Of a stretch of DNA of 64,000 nucleotides, positions 8,359 through 18,704 are shown piece after piece (the stretch's first letter is position 1; each line of letters starts with the position of its first letter). This DNA comes from Streptomyces zhihengii (GTDB taxonomy: Bacteria; Actinomycetota; Actinomycetes; Streptomycetales; Streptomycetaceae). The stretch covers positions 746,501-810,500 of the forward strand of contig NZ_JAFEJA010000002.1 of the NCBI RefSeq assembly GCF_016919245.1, given 5' to 3'. The position numbers were made by a program, and so were the translations under genes. The notes beneath the pieces are model-generated. The model had not been told where the DNA came from. It was given only the letters and a program-made list of their open reading frames with translations, and made no database searches.

Positions 8359-10887
8359 GTGACCCCTGCCCACCCGGCACCGTACGGCGAAGGTCCCGCC
8401 CTGGAACTGCTCGTCCACGGCGTCGGCGGCGCCACTCCCGAGGAGATGCTCGGCGATCCGCGCACGGTGCGGATCACGGGCGACACCAAGGCGGCGGTGT
8501 ACCGCCGCACCGACGACGCCGAGGCCGAGCAGCAGCCCGAGCGGTACACCGACCGGCCCGTTCCCGAGGCGTACGTCTGGTCCAACCTCACCTCGGGCAA
8601 CGGCGCCCGGGCCCTGTGGCTGCTGCTCCTGCCGTTCATGATCGCCAACCTCGCGCACTGGATGCGCCCGCGCGCCCGCGGCAGCCGGCGCACCACCCGG
8701 CTCTACGGGGTGCTGGTGCGGCTGATCGCGCTCAGCCTCACCGTGCTGCTCACCGCCGCGGCCTGCGCGGTCGCCCTGGACCTGGTCGCCTGGCAGTGCG
8801 CGGGCTCGGCCGGGTGCGCGGGGGAGCGGGCCTGGCTCGGCTTCCTCTCGGCCGACCGGGGCGGCTGGTGGTCGCAGCCGGGCCGCCGCCTGGCCCTCGC
8901 CGCGGCGGTGCCCACCGCGCTCGTCGCCCTCCTCTGGTACCTCTCCAACCGGACCTGGAGCGCGTACGAGTCGCAGCGGCCCCCGACCGGCGAGGCGGGC
9001 TTCCCGCCCGACGACGCGGACGACGACCTCGACGAGGAGGCGGGCGCCCCCGTGCCCGCCGCCCGGACCGCCCCCGGCTGCGAGCCCCCGGGCAGTGAGC
9101 TCCCGAGCAGTCAGCCCCCGGCCGGCGAGCCCACCGCGGGCGACCTCTCCGGCGGACGGGACGGCGGGGACGGCCGGGACCCGGAGCAGGAGCGGGCGCC
9201 CGCCGTGCGGCCCGCGCTCGGCAGGCCCGGCTTCTGGTACGGGCGCCGGCTGGTCGCCCGGCTGCGCGCCGCGCACACCGCGGCCGGCTTCCTGACCGTC
9301 GCCGCCGCGGTCACCGTCCCCGCCGCCCGCCACGACCGCGAGGCCGGACACACCCTGCTCACCGCCCTCGGCGCGGTGCTGGCGGCGGCCCTCGTCCTCG
9401 CCGCCGGCGCCGTGGTGTGGGTCGTGCTGCGCCGCGGACGCAGCGAGCGGCGGGCCGACGCCCGCGCCGACCGCGTCGCCGTGCGCCTGCTGCCCGGCGT
9501 CTCGCTGGGCCTGCTCGGGCTGGGCGTCCTCTACGCCTGCTGGTCCCGGCCCGGCTGGGTCTCCTCGGCCACGCTCCCCGGCGAGGCGGCCGCCTTCCGC
9601 GCGATCACCCTGGCGCAGGGCGCCCTGGTCGTCGCGCTCGCCGTGGTGGCCGCGGTGCTGCACCGGCGGGCCCGGCATCCGCGCGCGGCGCTGCGGGGGC
9701 TCGGCGGACCGGCCGTCGCGATGCTCGCCTGCGCCCTGGGCGGCGTGATGACCGGCGGGGTGGCCCAGCGGGTGGGCGACTGGCTCGACGGCCCCGGCAC
9801 CCCCGGCATGGGCGGGCACTCCACCATCGCCGGACCGCCCGTGCTGCTGAGCTGGCAGGCGTCCGTCATCCCCGTGCTGCTGGTCCTCCTGCTGCTGCCC
9901 GCGCTGTTCCTGGTGGCGCGGACCTGCCGCGCCGCGCGCCGGCTCGCGCCCGTCGTGGAGGCGGAGTACGGGGAGGACCGGCCCGACGAGGTGCGCACCC
10001 GGCGCATCGCCGGCACCCGCGCCCGCGCCCGGCTCACGGACGCCGCCCCCGTCCTGGTCGGCGTGCTCGCCGGCGCCACGCTGCTGCTCGGCGCCGGTGC
10101 CGTCGCCGGAGCCTGGATCACCGGTGAGGTGCCGGGCCGGGCGTTCGCCGGGGCCGGCCCCCTCCTGGAGTCGTTCGCGGACACCGCGCAGGCGCTCGGC
10201 TCCTGGCTCGTCGGCTTCGGCTTCATACTGTTCGTCACCCTGGGCCGCCGCGCCTACCGGGACGCCTCCGCGCGGCGCACCATCGGGATCCTGTGGGACG
10301 TGGGCACCTACTGGCCGCGCGCCGCCCACCCGTTCGCCCCGCCCTGCTACGCCGAGCGCGCCGTCCCGGACCTCACCTGGCGGATCTGCACCTGGACGGC
10401 CGGCACCGGGGGACGGCTCGTCATCTCCGGCCATTCGCAGGGCAGTGTGCTGGCCGCGTCGGCGGTCTGGCAGCTCCCGGCCGCCACCCGCCGCCGGGTG
10501 GCGCTGCTGACCTACGGCTCGCCGCTGGAGCGCCTGTACGGCCGCTGGTTCCCGGCATACTTCGGGGCGGCCGCGCTGCGGGACCTGCGCGGCGACATCG
10601 ACTGCTGGCGCAACCTGTGGCGGCAGACCGACCCGATCGGCGGACCGCTGATGATCCCGGGCGAGGGACGCCATCCCGACGTCGACCGCGCGGCCCTCAA
10701 GGACCCGGTGGTGTACGGCCGTTCGGCCCGGTACCCGCTGCCCGAACCGATCCTCGGGCACTCCGACTACCAGGCCGATCCGGCGTTCGCCGAGGAGCGC
10801 GCCCAGCTCCTCGCCCGGCTCGCCCCGGCGGTGCCCCGGCAGGTGCGGCCCAAGGCTCAGGGCAGCTCGGGCAGGTCCTCGGAGTAG
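8359..10887 (+). CDS. Large membrane protein with alpha/beta-hydrolase (lipase-like) domain
   Basis: An 842-residue protein. The N-terminus carries [10 protein letters not shown], the oxyanion-hole strand of alpha/beta hydrolases. The middle (~residues 80-640) has about eight to ten membrane helices broken by an acidic, Pro/Glu-rich linker (~residues 210-270). The C-terminal part has the nucleophile elbow GHSQGS in [19 protein letters not shown], then a late His-containing segment ([13 protein letters not shown]). The hydrolase core thus appears split across the membrane region. No substrate can be named; lipase-like activity is inference. The GTG at 8359 follows GGAAAGCGAG. Its 3' end overlaps the convergent AAA+ gene by 31 bases. 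Confidence 0.75.
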   Translation: MTPAHPAPYGEGPALELLVHGVGGATPEEMLGDPRTVRITGDTKAAVYRRTDDAEAEQQPERYTDRPVPEAYVWSNLTSGNGARALWLLLLPFMIANLAHWMRPRARGSRRTTRLYGVLVRLIALSLTVLLTAAACAVALDLVAWQCAGSAGCAGERAWLGFLSADRGGWWSQPGRRLALAAAVPTALVALLWYLSNRTWSAYESQRPPTGEAGFPPDDADDDLDEEAGAPVPAARTAPGCEPPGSELPSSQPPAGEPTAGDLSGGRDGGDGRDPEQERAPAVRPALGRPGFWYGRRLVARLRAAHTAAGFLTVAAAVTVPAARHDREAGHTLLTALGAVLAAALVLAAGAVVWVVLRRGRSERRADARADRVAVRLLPGVSLGLLGLGVLYACWSRPGWVSSATLPGEAAAFRAITLAQGALVVALAVVAAVLHRRARHPRAALRGLGGPAVAMLACALGGVMTGGVAQRVGDWLDGPGTPGMGGHSTIAGPPVLLSWQASVIPVLLVLLLLPALFLVARTCRAARRLAPVVEAEYGEDRPDEVRTRRIAGTRARARLTDAAPVLVGVLAGATLLLGAGAVAGAWITGEVPGRAFAGAGPLLESFADTAQALGSWLVGFGFILFVTLGRRAYRDASARRTIGILWDVGTYWPRAAHPFAPPCYAERAVPDLTWRICTWTAGTGGRLVISGHSQGSVLAASAVWQLPAATRRRVALLTYGSPLERLYGRWFPAYFGAAALRDLRGDIDCWRNLWRQTDPIGGPLMIPGEGRHPDVDRAALKDPVVYGRSARYPLPEPILGHSDYQADPAFAEERAQLLARLAPAVPRQVRPKAQGSSGRSSE

Positions 10888-13277
10888 AGCAGGGTCAGAT
10901 CGTCGGTGCTCAGCTCCGGCAGCGCCGCCACCCGTACCGCGTGCCGCTCCACCATCGACTCGAAGGTCTGGCGCGCGGTACGGCCGTTGCCGAAGGCGGG
11001 CCCCTTCGGGAGCGCGCCGAAGTACTTCAGCAGGGCCTCCGCCGTGCCCTCGGACAGCCGGTACTCGTGCTCCTCCGCCTGCTGGCCGACGATCCGCAGC
11101 AGTTCCTCCGCCGCGTAGTCCTGGAAGGTGATGGTCCGTGAGAAGCGCGAGGCCACACCGGGGTTGACGGTGAGGAACCGCTCCATCTCCGCCGTGTACC
11201 CGGCGACGATCACCACGACCGCGTCCCGGTGGTCCTCCATCAGCTTCACCAGGGTGTCGATGGCCTCCTTGCCGAAGTCCCGGCCGGAGTCCTCCGGGGA
11301 CAGCGCGTACGCCTCGTCGATGAACAGCACGCCGCCGCGGGCCCGTTCGAACGCCTCCTGGGTGCGGATGGCCGTCGAGCCGATGTGCTCGCCGACCAGG
11401 TCCACCCGGGAGACCTCCACGAGGTGGCCGCGTTCCAGCACCCCGAGCGAGGCGAGGATCTCGCCGTACAGCCGGGCCACCGTGGTCTTGCCGGTGCCGG
11501 GGGAGCCGGTGAAGACCAGGTGGCGGCGCACGGACGCGGCCTTGAGCCCGGCCTCCTGCCGCCGCCGGCCCACCTCGATCATGTTGGTCAGGGTGCGGAC
11601 CTCGCGCTTGACGCTCTCCAGCCCCACCAGGGCGTCCAGCTCGCCCAGCACGTCGTCCGGCCCGCGGACCGGTGCCGGGGCGGGGACCGGGGCGGCGGCG
11701 GGCGCCGCGGGGACGGCCGGGCTCTGCACCGGGACGGCGGTGAGCAGCCCGGGGGAGGCCGGGACGCTCTGCACCGCGGACACCCGCTCCGCGCCGGGGC
11801 GCAGGGTGCCGCTCTCGTCGCTGGTGCACTCCTCCACCAGCGGGCCGTCGTCCTCGCCGAACTCGTAGCCGCCGCGCGCGCAGCGCTCGGTGCGGCAACG
11901 GGTCAGCGTGGTGCGGCAGCCGTCCATCACATGGAAGCCGTAGCCGCCGCTGCCCGTGACCCGGCAGCCGCGGAACGTGCCCCGGCCCTCGGCCGACACG
12001 TAGAAGCCGGCCTCGGCCGGGCCGCTGACCGTGCAGCGCTCGATCAGCGGATCGGCGCCCTTGGTCACGATCACGCCCGTCTGGGCGCCGTCGACGGTGC
12101 AGTTGGCCAGCGTGCCGCCGCTCCCGTGGTCGCGGAACCAGGCGCCGGTGGACACCTCGCGGATGCGGCAGTCGTCGAGCTGCGCGGTCGCGCCGTCGCT
12201 CACCGAGACGGCGGTGTTGCGGACCTGGGTGAGATCGCTGTCGACGACGTCGGCGCGGGAGCCGCGGTCGAGGACGAAGATCGCGTCCGGCACGTCGTGG
12301 ACCCGGCAGGCGTCCAGCACGGCCGTCGCGCCGTCGCTGACCCAGACGGCCGGGTAGTCGCCGGTGCTGTCGTGGATCTCGCACTGGTTGGCGTCGACCC
12401 GGGTGCCCGGGTCCCACACCGACAGGCCGTTGCGGCCGAACCGGCGCACGGTGGACCGGGTGAGGGTGAGCACCGAGCGGGAGCGCAGGTCGACCGCGTT
12501 CTCCGGGATGTCGTGGATGTCGCAGTCGGAGAGCGTCAGCACGGCGTCGGTGTCCAGGGTGACGCCGTCGGACGAGGTGCGGTGCACCGACGAGTCCGTC
12601 AGATGGGCCGCGGCGCGCGAGGTGATCTGCACCCCCGTGCCCTTGATCTCGTAGATCTCGCAGCCGAGGGCCTCCAGGCCGCTGCCCTCGCCCGTCACCG
12701 ACAGGCCGGCGCCCGAGGCGTGGTGCACCCGGCAGCGCTCCAGCCGCGGGTGTGCCCCGCCGCGCACCGACACGCCCGACTGACCGGCCGAGACGACCTC
12801 GCACTCCTCGAACACGCCGCCCGCGCCGTCCAGTACGGCGATCCCGACGCCCGCCGGGTTGTCGACGGTGCAGCGGCGCACCGTGGGGCGGGCGGAGCCG
12901 CGCACCTCGATGCCGGCGGCCGAGCGGGTGACGATCCTCAGGTCGGACAGCTCCGGTGTGCCGTCCTCGACCAGCAGGGCGGGGGCGGCCGAGTCCTGTC
13001 CCTCCACGTGCAGGTCCAGCACCGTCGCCGAGGCGCGCACCGTGAGCGGGACGCCGTCGGCGGGCGCGATCCGCACCGAGCCGGCCGAGCCTTCGGGGCC
13101 GCGCAGGGTCACCGCACGGGTGAGCACCAGATTCTCGCGGTACGTCCCGGGGGCGACGGTGAGGACGTCCCCGTCGCCGGCCGCCTCCAGGGCGGCGGCG
13201 AGGGAGGCGTACTCACCTGTGCGGCGCCGCCACCGCGATGTGCCGGTGTGCGTCACCTGGACCGTGCCCTGTGCCAT
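10857..13277 (-). CDS. Right-handed beta-helix repeat protein fused to CbxX/SpoVK-type AAA+ ATPase
   Basis: An 806-residue fusion. Residues ~20-500 are a right-handed parallel beta-helix built of ~23-residue coils rich in 'C.I....GV.V..GA...L..C' (pectate-lyase-like, carbohydrate-binding/sulfohydrolase type). An Ala/Pro-rich linker of ~50 residues follows. The C-terminal ~280 residues are a CbxX/CfxQ/SpoVK AAA+ domain, like the ATPase part of type VII Ecc[17 protein letters not shown], Walker [10 protein letters not shown], Walker [12 protein letters not shown], sensor VIVAGYT and arginine finger region [10 protein letters not shown]. No ESX genes are nearby. ATP-driven remodelling of a partner recognised by the helix is inference. 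Confidence 0.88.
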   Translation of the reverse strand: MAQGTVQVTHTGTSRWRRRTGEYASLAAALEAAGDGDVLTVAPGTYRENLVLTRAVTLRGPEGSAGSVRIAPADGVPLTVRASATVLDLHVEGQDSAAPALLVEDGTPELSDLRIVTRSAAGIEVRGSARPTVRRCTVDNPAGVGIAVLDGAGGVFEECEVVSAGQSGVSVRGGAHPRLERCRVHHASGAGLSVTGEGSGLEALGCEIYEIKGTGVQITSRAAAHLTDSSVHRTSSDGVTLDTDAVLTLSDCDIHDIPENAVDLRSRSVLTLTRSTVRRFGRNGLSVWDPGTRVDANQCEIHDSTGDYPAVWVSDGATAVLDACRVHDVPDAIFVLDRGSRADVVDSDLTQVRNTAVSVSDGATAQLDDCRIREVSTGAWFRDHGSGGTLANCTVDGAQTGVIVTKGADPLIERCTVSGPAEAGFYVSAEGRGTFRGCRVTGSGGYGFHVMDGCRTTLTRCRTERCARGGYEFGEDDGPLVEECTSDESGTLRPGAERVSAVQSVPASPGLLTAVPVQSPAVPAAPAAAPVPAPAPVRGPDDVLGELDALVGLESVKREVRTLTNMIEVGRRRQEAGLKAASVRRHLVFTGSPGTGKTTVARLYGEILASLGVLERGHLVEVSRVDLVGEHIGSTAIRTQEAFERARGGVLFIDEAYALSPEDSGRDFGKEAIDTLVKLMEDHRDAVVVIVAGYTAEMERFLTVNPGVASRFSRTITFQDYAAEELLRIVGQQAEEHEYRLSEGTAEALLKYFGALPKGPAFGNGRTARQTFESMVERHAVRVAALPELSTDDLTLLYSEDLPELP

Positions 13278-13406
13278 CGTGCTGCTCTGCCCCCACCTCG
13301 TGATCCGTGCACCGCGGCGCCTGCGCGAGGACGCCCTCCGCACCCCCGAAGGGGGTCGCCCCACCGTAGCGCGCGCGGCGGGCGGGAGTTGACGGCATCC
13401 GGCGGC

Positions 13407-14009
13407 TCAGCTCCCCGCGTCCGCTCTGCCCCAGTCGGGACCGGTGGCCGCCCAGGCCCGGTCCAGCCGGGCGTGGCGGCGGCGCGTCAACCGCCACAGG
13501 ACCATCCGTCGGGTGCACTCCACGAGCAGGGCGGTGAGCGCCGAGGCGCCGGTGCCCGCGAGGACGGCGTGCAGCCGCGCCGTGGCAGGGTCCATGGGGC
13601 GGGGCACCCGGCGGCCCGACGCGTCCGTCCACACGGTGAACCTGTCGCCGGGGCGCGGCGTGCGCAGCGAGGTGGTCACCGTGCCGGTGTGCACCCGCCC
13701 GTCGGGGGACGTCCAGGTCGCGAGGACCCGGCGGCGCTCCTCGGCCGCGGTGGACTCGTCGCCGGACCCGGCGGGGCCCGCGGGGGCCGGTCCGGTGACC
13801 TGTGCCGTGACCGGGTGCCGCTGCTGGAGCTGGAGGCGGACGGAGCCGCGCAGGGCCTCGTCCGTCAGCGTGCCCGTGACCCAGCCGACCGCCGGGGCCG
13901 CGGTGACGAACAGCAGCACGGCGACGAGGGCGAGCCACGCCTCGGCCATGTCCGTGGGACGGCACAGCGGATTGCGGCGCCAGCGCCGGATCCCTGCGGC
14001 TGCTCGCAC
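13407..14009 (-). CDS. Rv1733c-like membrane protein
   Basis: A 200-residue protein with two membrane helices (~residues 22-47 and ~147-167) around an extracytoplasmic domain of ~95 residues containing TWTSPDGRVHTGTV and GDRFTVWTDASGRRV. This layout matches mycobacterial Rv1733c, a DosR-regulon membrane protein of unknown role. A paralogue with the same layout lies at 30444-31064. The N-terminus IRRWRRNPLCRPTD is typical of the family. GGAGGGGGG precedes the GTG start. It lies 129 bases after the AAA+ gene in the same direction, so cotranscription is possible but not shown. Confidence 0.75.
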   Translation of the reverse strand: MRAAAGIRRWRRNPLCRPTDMAEAWLALVAVLLFVTAAPAVGWVTGTLTDEALRGSVRLQLQQRHPVTAQVTGPAPAGPAGSGDESTAAEERRRVLATWTSPDGRVHTGTVTTSLRTPRPGDRFTVWTDASGRRVPRPMDPATARLHAVLAGTGASALTALLVECTRRMVLWRLTRRRHARLDRAWAATGPDWGRADAGS

Positions 14010-14309
14010 GACGCGTCACCCCCCTCCGGGTACTCCAACGCGCGCGCGGGCGTTCACGGTTCCCGGCCGGGGCGCGGGGAGCGGGGGCGTGCGAGGTGGA
14101 CCCCCGGCGAGCCGTGCGGCCGTGCCCCCGCGCCGGGGTACGTGCCGAGACGGTCACCGGGGGTGACGGAGCTCCGGGTCGCGTGGCGGGTGCCCGGAGC
14201 GGCGCGCACCGCTGTGCGCACTCCGGACCTCGCCGCCGTGCCGCGTCCGTGGAACCGTCCGTGACGGCCCGTCAGGAAGACGACGGGGCGGGCCGCACGG
14301 AGGGCCGCG
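14010..14309. other. 300-base gap without a convincing gene
   Basis: Open frames here have shadow-like composition. The only structure I see is a perfect short dyad GTCACC-GGG-GGTGAC at 14153-14167. No clear promoter or terminator. Confidence 0.5.
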
Positions 14310-14768
14310 TCAGTATCCCCGGCCCTGGTACTGCCGGTTGTAGGGGTCCTCGTACGGAGACGGGGCCGGACGGGCCGCGGGGCGCATCGCCTCGTAGCCG
14401 CCGGCGGGCCGGGGCGGCTGCTGCCCCTGGTACCCCTGGTACCCCTGCTGCTGGGTGCCCGGGTAGCCGCGGGGCGCGGCCTGCTGCGGGATGTACGGTG
14501 CCGGGGCCTGCTGCAGCGGCACGGGCTGCTGCACGGGCTGCGGGTAGCCGTACGCGGGCGTCGAAGGGGAGGGTGCCGCCGGGAGGGCGGGCAGGGCCGC
14601 GGGGAGCGCCGGCAGGTAGCTGTTGCCGGTGTCGTACGCGGAGGGCACTCGGATCGGGGCGATCTGAGGCGTGCCCCGCTCCGCGACCAGGGAGTCGTAG
14701 ATCGGGGTGTCGGGGAACGACGGCGCGGAGTAGTAACCGCCGCCATAGGTGGCGCGGGGGGAGGTCAT
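14310..14768 (-). CDS. Low-complexity Pro/Gln/Tyr-rich conserved protein
   Basis: A 152-residue protein. The first ~55 residues are the conserved part (MTSPRATYGGGYYSAPSFPDTPIYDSL.., then a short strand QIAPIRVPSAYD). The rest is disordered, rich in Pro, Gln, Ala and Tyr, with repeats such as GYQGYQGQQ. I recognise it as a family common in Streptomyces (I believe DUF6643, from memory). No helix or signal peptide. There is no good Shine-Dalgarno before the ATG, so it may be leaderless. It is divergent from the TerD gene. Function unknown. Confidence 0.75.
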   Translation of the reverse strand: MTSPRATYGGGYYSAPSFPDTPIYDSLVAERGTPQIAPIRVPSAYDTGNSYLPALPAALPALPAAPSPSTPAYGYPQPVQQPVPLQQAPAPYIPQQAAPRGYPGTQQQGYQGYQGQQPPRPAGGYEAMRPAARPAPSPYEDPYNRQYQGRGY

Positions 14769-15034
14769 GGCACATAAGTTAAGCCCACGATGTGCTGGTT
14801 GGGGAGCCCGATAAGAGGGTTGTTTCAGCAGCTCTGAGTGACCGTGGATCCCCAATTCGAGCGAATCAGGGAAAAACGGTCGCCTTTACGTCTCATGATC
14901 GTGTAAAGGGCAAGCTGAGAGACGGTTACCGATGGGTCGGCCCGACGAGGGGGACGTATGCGGAACAGTGTGACGACGAAGGGACTTCCGGGCGTGCCGA
15001 GCCCGGGGGCCACGGACCCGCGATGGGGGCGAGC

Positions 15035-16306
15035 ATGACGATGCTTAAGGGAGCCAATACACCGGTACCGGCACAGCGGGTCCGGATCGAACTGGGCTGG
15101 CGTCCGGGGCCGGGCGTGCCCGACATCGACGCCTCGGCGCTGCTGCTCGCCGACGGCAAGGTCCGCTCCGACGCGGACTTCGTCTTCTACAACCAGCCCG
15201 CCCACGCCTCCGGCGCCGTGCGCCACGAGGGCAAGGGCGCCGGCACCGACACCGTCTCCGTCGACCTCGGCCGGGTCGAGGGCGCCGTCGAGCGCATCGT
15301 GCTGGCCGCCTCCGCCGACGGCGGCACCTTCGGCCAGGTGCCCGGCCTCCACATCCGGGTGCTCGACGCCGCGAACGGCGCCGAACTGGCCCGCTACGAC
15401 AGCCAGGACGCCTCCGTCGAGACCGCGTTCGTGCTCGGCGAGCTCTACCGGCGGCAGGGCGCCTGGAAGTTCCGCGCCGTCGGACAGGGCTACGGCAGCG
15501 GACTGGAGGGCCTCGCCACCGACTTCGGCATCACCGTCGACGAGCCCCAGCAGGCCGCGCCCGCACCGGCCGCCGCGGTGCCCCCGCCGCCGCCGGCTCC
15601 CCCGGTCCGGCCCGCGGTCCCGGCCGCGCCCCCCGCCCCGCCGGCGCCGGCCCCCGCGCCGGCCGCGCCGGTCCGCCTCACCAAGGTCACGCTCACCAAG
15701 GACGCGCCCGCCGTCTCGCTCATCAAGCAGGGCGGCACCTCGGGCGCGATGCGGGTCAACCTGAGCTGGCAGGTGCGCAAGCAGTTCCAGGGCTGGGGCG
15801 CCAAGCTCGGCCGCGCCGTCGCCATGCACGGCGACCTCGACCTCGACCTGTGCGCCCTCTACGAACTCACCGACGGCCGCAAGGGAGTCGTCCAGGCACT
15901 CGGCAACGCCTTCGGCGCCTTCGACCAGCCCCCGTACATCCACCTCGACGGCGACGACCGCACCGGCGGCACCTCGGGCGAGAACCTCACCGTCAACCTC
16001 GACCACACCGCCGCGCTGCGCCGGGTGCTGATCTTCGTGACCATCTACGAGGGCGCCCGCAGCTTCGCCGACCTGGACGCGACCGTCACCCTGCAGCCGC
16101 AGCACGGCGCCGCGATCGACTTCTCGCTCGGCCAGTGCACCGTCCCGTCCACGGTCTGCGCCCTGGCGCTGATCACCAACACCGGCTCCGACCTCGTCGT
16201 CCAGCGCGAGGCCCGGTTCCTGGTGCCCGAACGCGGCGTCAGCCCCCAGCGCACCGTGGACTACGCCTACGGCTGGGGCATGAACTGGACCCCCGGCAGG
16301 AAGTGA
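15035..16306 (+). CDS. TerD-family protein with two TerD domains
   Basis: A 423-residue protein. A first TerD domain lies at residues ~1-175 ([21 protein letters not shown], then [29 protein letters not shown]). A Pro/Ala-rich linker (~176-225) leads to a second domain (~226-420) with [22 protein letters not shown] and the acidic DLDxD-type calcium-binding sites. TerD proteins bind Ca2+ and act in tellurite and other envelope-stress responses. In the first domain the acidic loop is weaker (DIDASALLL) than in the second. The ATG at 15035 follows GGGGGCG; an in-frame ATG four codons earlier is possible. Confidence 0.88.
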   Translation: MTMLKGANTPVPAQRVRIELGWRPGPGVPDIDASALLLADGKVRSDADFVFYNQPAHASGAVRHEGKGAGTDTVSVDLGRVEGAVERIVLAASADGGTFGQVPGLHIRVLDAANGAELARYDSQDASVETAFVLGELYRRQGAWKFRAVGQGYGSGLEGLATDFGITVDEPQQAAPAPAAAVPPPPPAPPVRPAVPAAPPAPPAPAPAPAAPVRLTKVTLTKDAPAVSLIKQGGTSGAMRVNLSWQVRKQFQGWGAKLGRAVAMHGDLDLDLCALYELTDGRKGVVQALGNAFGAFDQPPYIHLDGDDRTGGTSGENLTVNLDHTAALRRVLIFVTIYEGARSFADLDATVTLQPQHGAAIDFSLGQCTVPSTVCALALITNTGSDLVVQREARFLVPERGVSPQRTVDYAYGWGMNWTPGRK

Positions 16307-16310
16307 CCCG

Positions 16311-16333
16311 GGGCCCGGCCGGCGCCCGGGCCC
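16311..16333. terminator. Compact hairpin between convergent genes
   Basis: GGGCCCGG (16311-16318) pairs with CCGGGCCC (16326-16333) around a 7-base loop. It fills the 27-base gap between the stops of the TerD and glycosyltransferase genes. Confidence 0.65.
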
Positions 16334-17542
16334 TCAGCGCCGCCCGGGCGCGGCCTCGGGGCGGGTGTACACCCGCCCCTTCCAGGCCGCGCCCGCGCCG
16401 CGGTGGTGCCGCACCGCCGAGTCGATGGTCATCAGCAGGTACAGCACCGCCGTGAACGGCAGCAGCGGCGCCATCCGCAGCGGCTCGCCGTAGTAGCGCA
16501 GCACCGGTCCGAAGGTGCCCGCCATCACGGCCCAGGCGAGCCCCCCGGCCCAGGCCGCCGCGGGATCGCCGCCCAGCAGCCCCGCCGCGAGCGCCACCGG
16601 CGGCACCACGTACACCAGCAGCAGCCCGGCGACCGTGCCGGCGAGCAGCACCGGGCTGTGCCGCAACTGCGCGTACGCGCTGCGCGAGACCATCGCCCAC
16701 AGGTCCCGCAGCCGGGGGTACGGGCGGACGCTCGTCACCCGGTCCGCCAGCCCCAGCCAGAGCCGGCCGCCCTCCCGCCGGACCGCGCGGGCCAGGGCGA
16801 CGTCGTCGATCAGCGCCTGCCGGATCGACTCCGGCACCCCCGCCCGCCGGGCCGCCTCCGTCCGCACCAGCACACAGCCGCCGGCCGCCGCCGCCGTCCC
16901 CCGCGCGGATCCGTTGATCCAGCGGAACGGGTAGAGCTGGGCGAAGAAGTACACGAAGGCCGGGACCACCAGCCGCTCCCAGCCGCCCGCCACCCGCAGC
17001 CGCGCCATCAGCGAGACCATGTCGTAGGCGTCGCCGCCGTGCCCGCGGCGCGGCGCCTGCCCGGCCGGACCGGCCGCGGCGACCAGGGCGCGCAGGCTGT
17101 CCGGCTGGTGGGCGATGTCGGCGTCCGTGAGCAGCAGGAACTCCGGGTCCCGCGCCCCGGCCAGGGCGATCCCGTGCCGCAGCGCCCACAGCTTGCCCGT
17201 CCAGCCCGGCTCCGGTTCGCCGGGCGCCGACACCGTCAGCGGCAGCCCGCCGTGCCGGGCGGCCAGCGACCGCGCCAGCTCGCCCGTCCCGTCGCCGCTG
17301 TTGTCGTCCACGAGCACGATCTCGGCCCGCCCCGGGTAGTCCTGCCGCAGCAGGGACGGCAGGCTCAGCGCGAGGACCTCCGCCTCGTCGCGCGCCGGCA
17401 CCACGACCACCACGTCCGGCCACCGGGCCGGCTCCCCGTACCCGGGCAGCCGCTGGTCGGTGCGCCAGTAGAAGCCCCGGCCGAACAGCAGGAAACACCA
17501 GGTGACCAGGGATGCCGTCGCAATCCAGGCAAGAGCGCTCAT
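16334..17542 (-). CDS. Membrane glycosyltransferase family 2 (HpnB-like)
   Basis: A 402-residue GT2 enzyme. An N-terminal membrane helix (residues ~1-20) is followed by the GT-A domain: VVVVVPARDEAEVL, DDNSGDGT, and the metal-binding LLTDADIAH (DXD region). The acceptor site follows with IDDVALARAVRREGG, then three or four C-terminal helices. The order matches HpnB-type glycosyltransferases linked to hopanoids in other bacteria, but no hopanoid gene is in the window, so the substrate is open. The start at 17542 was chosen over one seven codons upstream because the helix begins immediately. It is divergent from the racemase gene with about 58 bases between starts. Confidence 0.87.
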   Translation of the reverse strand: MSALAWIATASLVTWCFLLFGRGFYWRTDQRLPGYGEPARWPDVVVVVPARDEAEVLALSLPSLLRQDYPGRAEIVLVDDNSGDGTGELARSLAARHGGLPLTVSAPGEPEPGWTGKLWALRHGIALAGARDPEFLLLTDADIAHQPDSLRALVAAAGPAGQAPRRGHGGDAYDMVSLMARLRVAGGWERLVVPAFVYFFAQLYPFRWINGSARGTAAAAGGCVLVRTEAARRAGVPESIRQALIDDVALARAVRREGGRLWLGLADRVTSVRPYPRLRDLWAMVSRSAYAQLRHSPVLLAGTVAGLLLVYVVPPVALAAGLLGGDPAAAWAGGLAWAVMAGTFGPVLRYYGEPLRMAPLLPFTAVLYLLMTIDSAVRHHRGAGAAWKGRVYTRPEAAPGRR

Positions 17543-17600
17543 TCGCCGCAGTCTGCCCCACACCGGCAGCCGCCGGGCGGTGGTCGACTATGGTGACCGG

Positions 17601-18389
17601 GTGAAGATCGCGCTCATGGACTCCGGAATCGGACTGCTGCCCGCCGCCGCCGCGGTACGACGCCTGAGGCCGGACGCGGATCTCGTCCTCTCCTCCGACC
17701 CCGACGGCATGCCCTGGGGTCCCCGCACGCCGGAGGATCTCACCGAGCGGGCCCTGGTGGTGGCGCGTGCCGCCGCCGCCCGGCGGCCCGACGCGCTGAT
17801 CGTCGCCTGCAACACCGCCTCCGTGCACGCGCTCCCCGCCCTCCGTGCGGAGCTGGAGCCCGGGCTCCCCGTCATCGGCACCGTCCCCGCGATCAAGCCG
17901 GCGAGCGCCGCCGGCGGCCCGGTCGCCATCTGGGCGACCCCGGCGACCACCGGCAGCCCCTACCAGCGCGGCCTGATCGAGGACTTCGCCCACGGCGTCG
18001 ACGTCACCGAGGTGCCGTGCCCCGGACTCGCGGACGCCGTGCAGCACGCCGACGAGGACGCCGTCGCCCGGGCCGTGGCCGCCGCCGCGGCCCTGACGCC
18101 GTCCGGGCTCGGCGCCCTCGTCCTCGGCTGCACCCACTACGAACTCGTCGCCGAACGCATCCGCGCCGCCGTCGCCCCCGCCGGCGACAAGCCCGCACCC
18201 GTCTTCCACGGCTCGGCGGACGCCGTCGCCGCCCAGGCCCTGCGCCGCAGCGGCATCCCCACCGCCCCGGACGCCGAGCCCACCGGGCGCATCACCGTCC
18301 TGCTCAGCGGCCGGGAGTCCGTCCTGCCGCCCGCCGCGCTCGCCTACGCCGAGGGCCGTCTGCTGCGGGCCGCCGCCCCGGCGCTCTGA
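17601..18389 (+). CDS. Aspartate/glutamate racemase family protein (glutamate racemase-like)
   Basis: A 262-residue cofactor-independent racemase fold. MDSGIGLLPAAAAVR matches the N-terminal 'DSGxGG' motif of MurI, and the two catalytic cysteines are in VACNTAS and LGCTHYEL. The usual second glycine after DSG-I-G is Leu and the YGxK/R region is replaced (DPDGMPWGPR), so it is a divergent copy, probably not the housekeeping MurI. It may make D-glutamate or act on a related amino acid. It starts with GTG with no strong Shine-Dalgarno. Confidence 0.78.
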   Translation: MKIALMDSGIGLLPAAAAVRRLRPDADLVLSSDPDGMPWGPRTPEDLTERALVVARAAAARRPDALIVACNTASVHALPALRAELEPGLPVIGTVPAIKPASAAGGPVAIWATPATTGSPYQRGLIEDFAHGVDVTEVPCPGLADAVQHADEDAVARAVAAAAALTPSGLGALVLGCTHYELVAERIRAAVAPAGDKPAPVFHGSADAVAAQALRRSGIPTAPDAEPTGRITVLLSGRESVLPPAALAYAEGRLLRAAAPAL

Positions 18390-18430
18390 GCCACCGCCGC
18401 CCCCGCGGTCGAGGGACAACCGCCGGGCCC

Positions 18431-18609
18431 GCGCTCCGAGAAGCCGGCGCCCCTGCGCTCCGGACACCGACAGGGCCCGCGGTGCGGGACGCCCGCCGCC
18501 GTGGGCCCGGGTCGCCCGGAGCGCTCCGAGAAGCCGGCGCCCCTGCGCTCCGGACACCGACCGGGCCCGCGGTGCGGGACGCCCGCCGCCGTGGGCCCGG
18601 GTCGCCCGG
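18431..18609. repeat. 90-base perfect-but-one tandem duplication
   Basis: The block from 18431 (GCGCTCCGAGAAGCCGGCGC..) is repeated from 18521 with a period of 90. The only difference I see is an A/C change in the middle (CAGGGC versus CCGGGC). It lies in the gap between the racemase-like and PH-like genes and looks recent. Confidence 0.92.
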
Positions 18610-18704
18610 TTGCCGACCCGGCGCACCCCGGGACCGCTGGCGGAACTACGGTCCGTCACGGGCGGACGATGCTCCCCGGGGGCTTCCTGGGTACCCTCCA
18701 CAAC

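Noticed and set aside
8152..12804. Very long minus-strand open frame (1550 codons)
   Set aside because: It runs across the membrane hydrolase gene and the AAA+ gene in another frame, and its product is Gly/Arg/Pro/Ala-rich without a domain. Long shadow frames are expected at this G+C.
14054..14746. Minus-strand open frame of 230 codons across the 14.0-14.3 kb gap
   Set aside because: Arg/Pro/Ser/Thr-rich and overlapping the true Pro/Gln/Tyr-rich gene in another frame, with no ribosome site.
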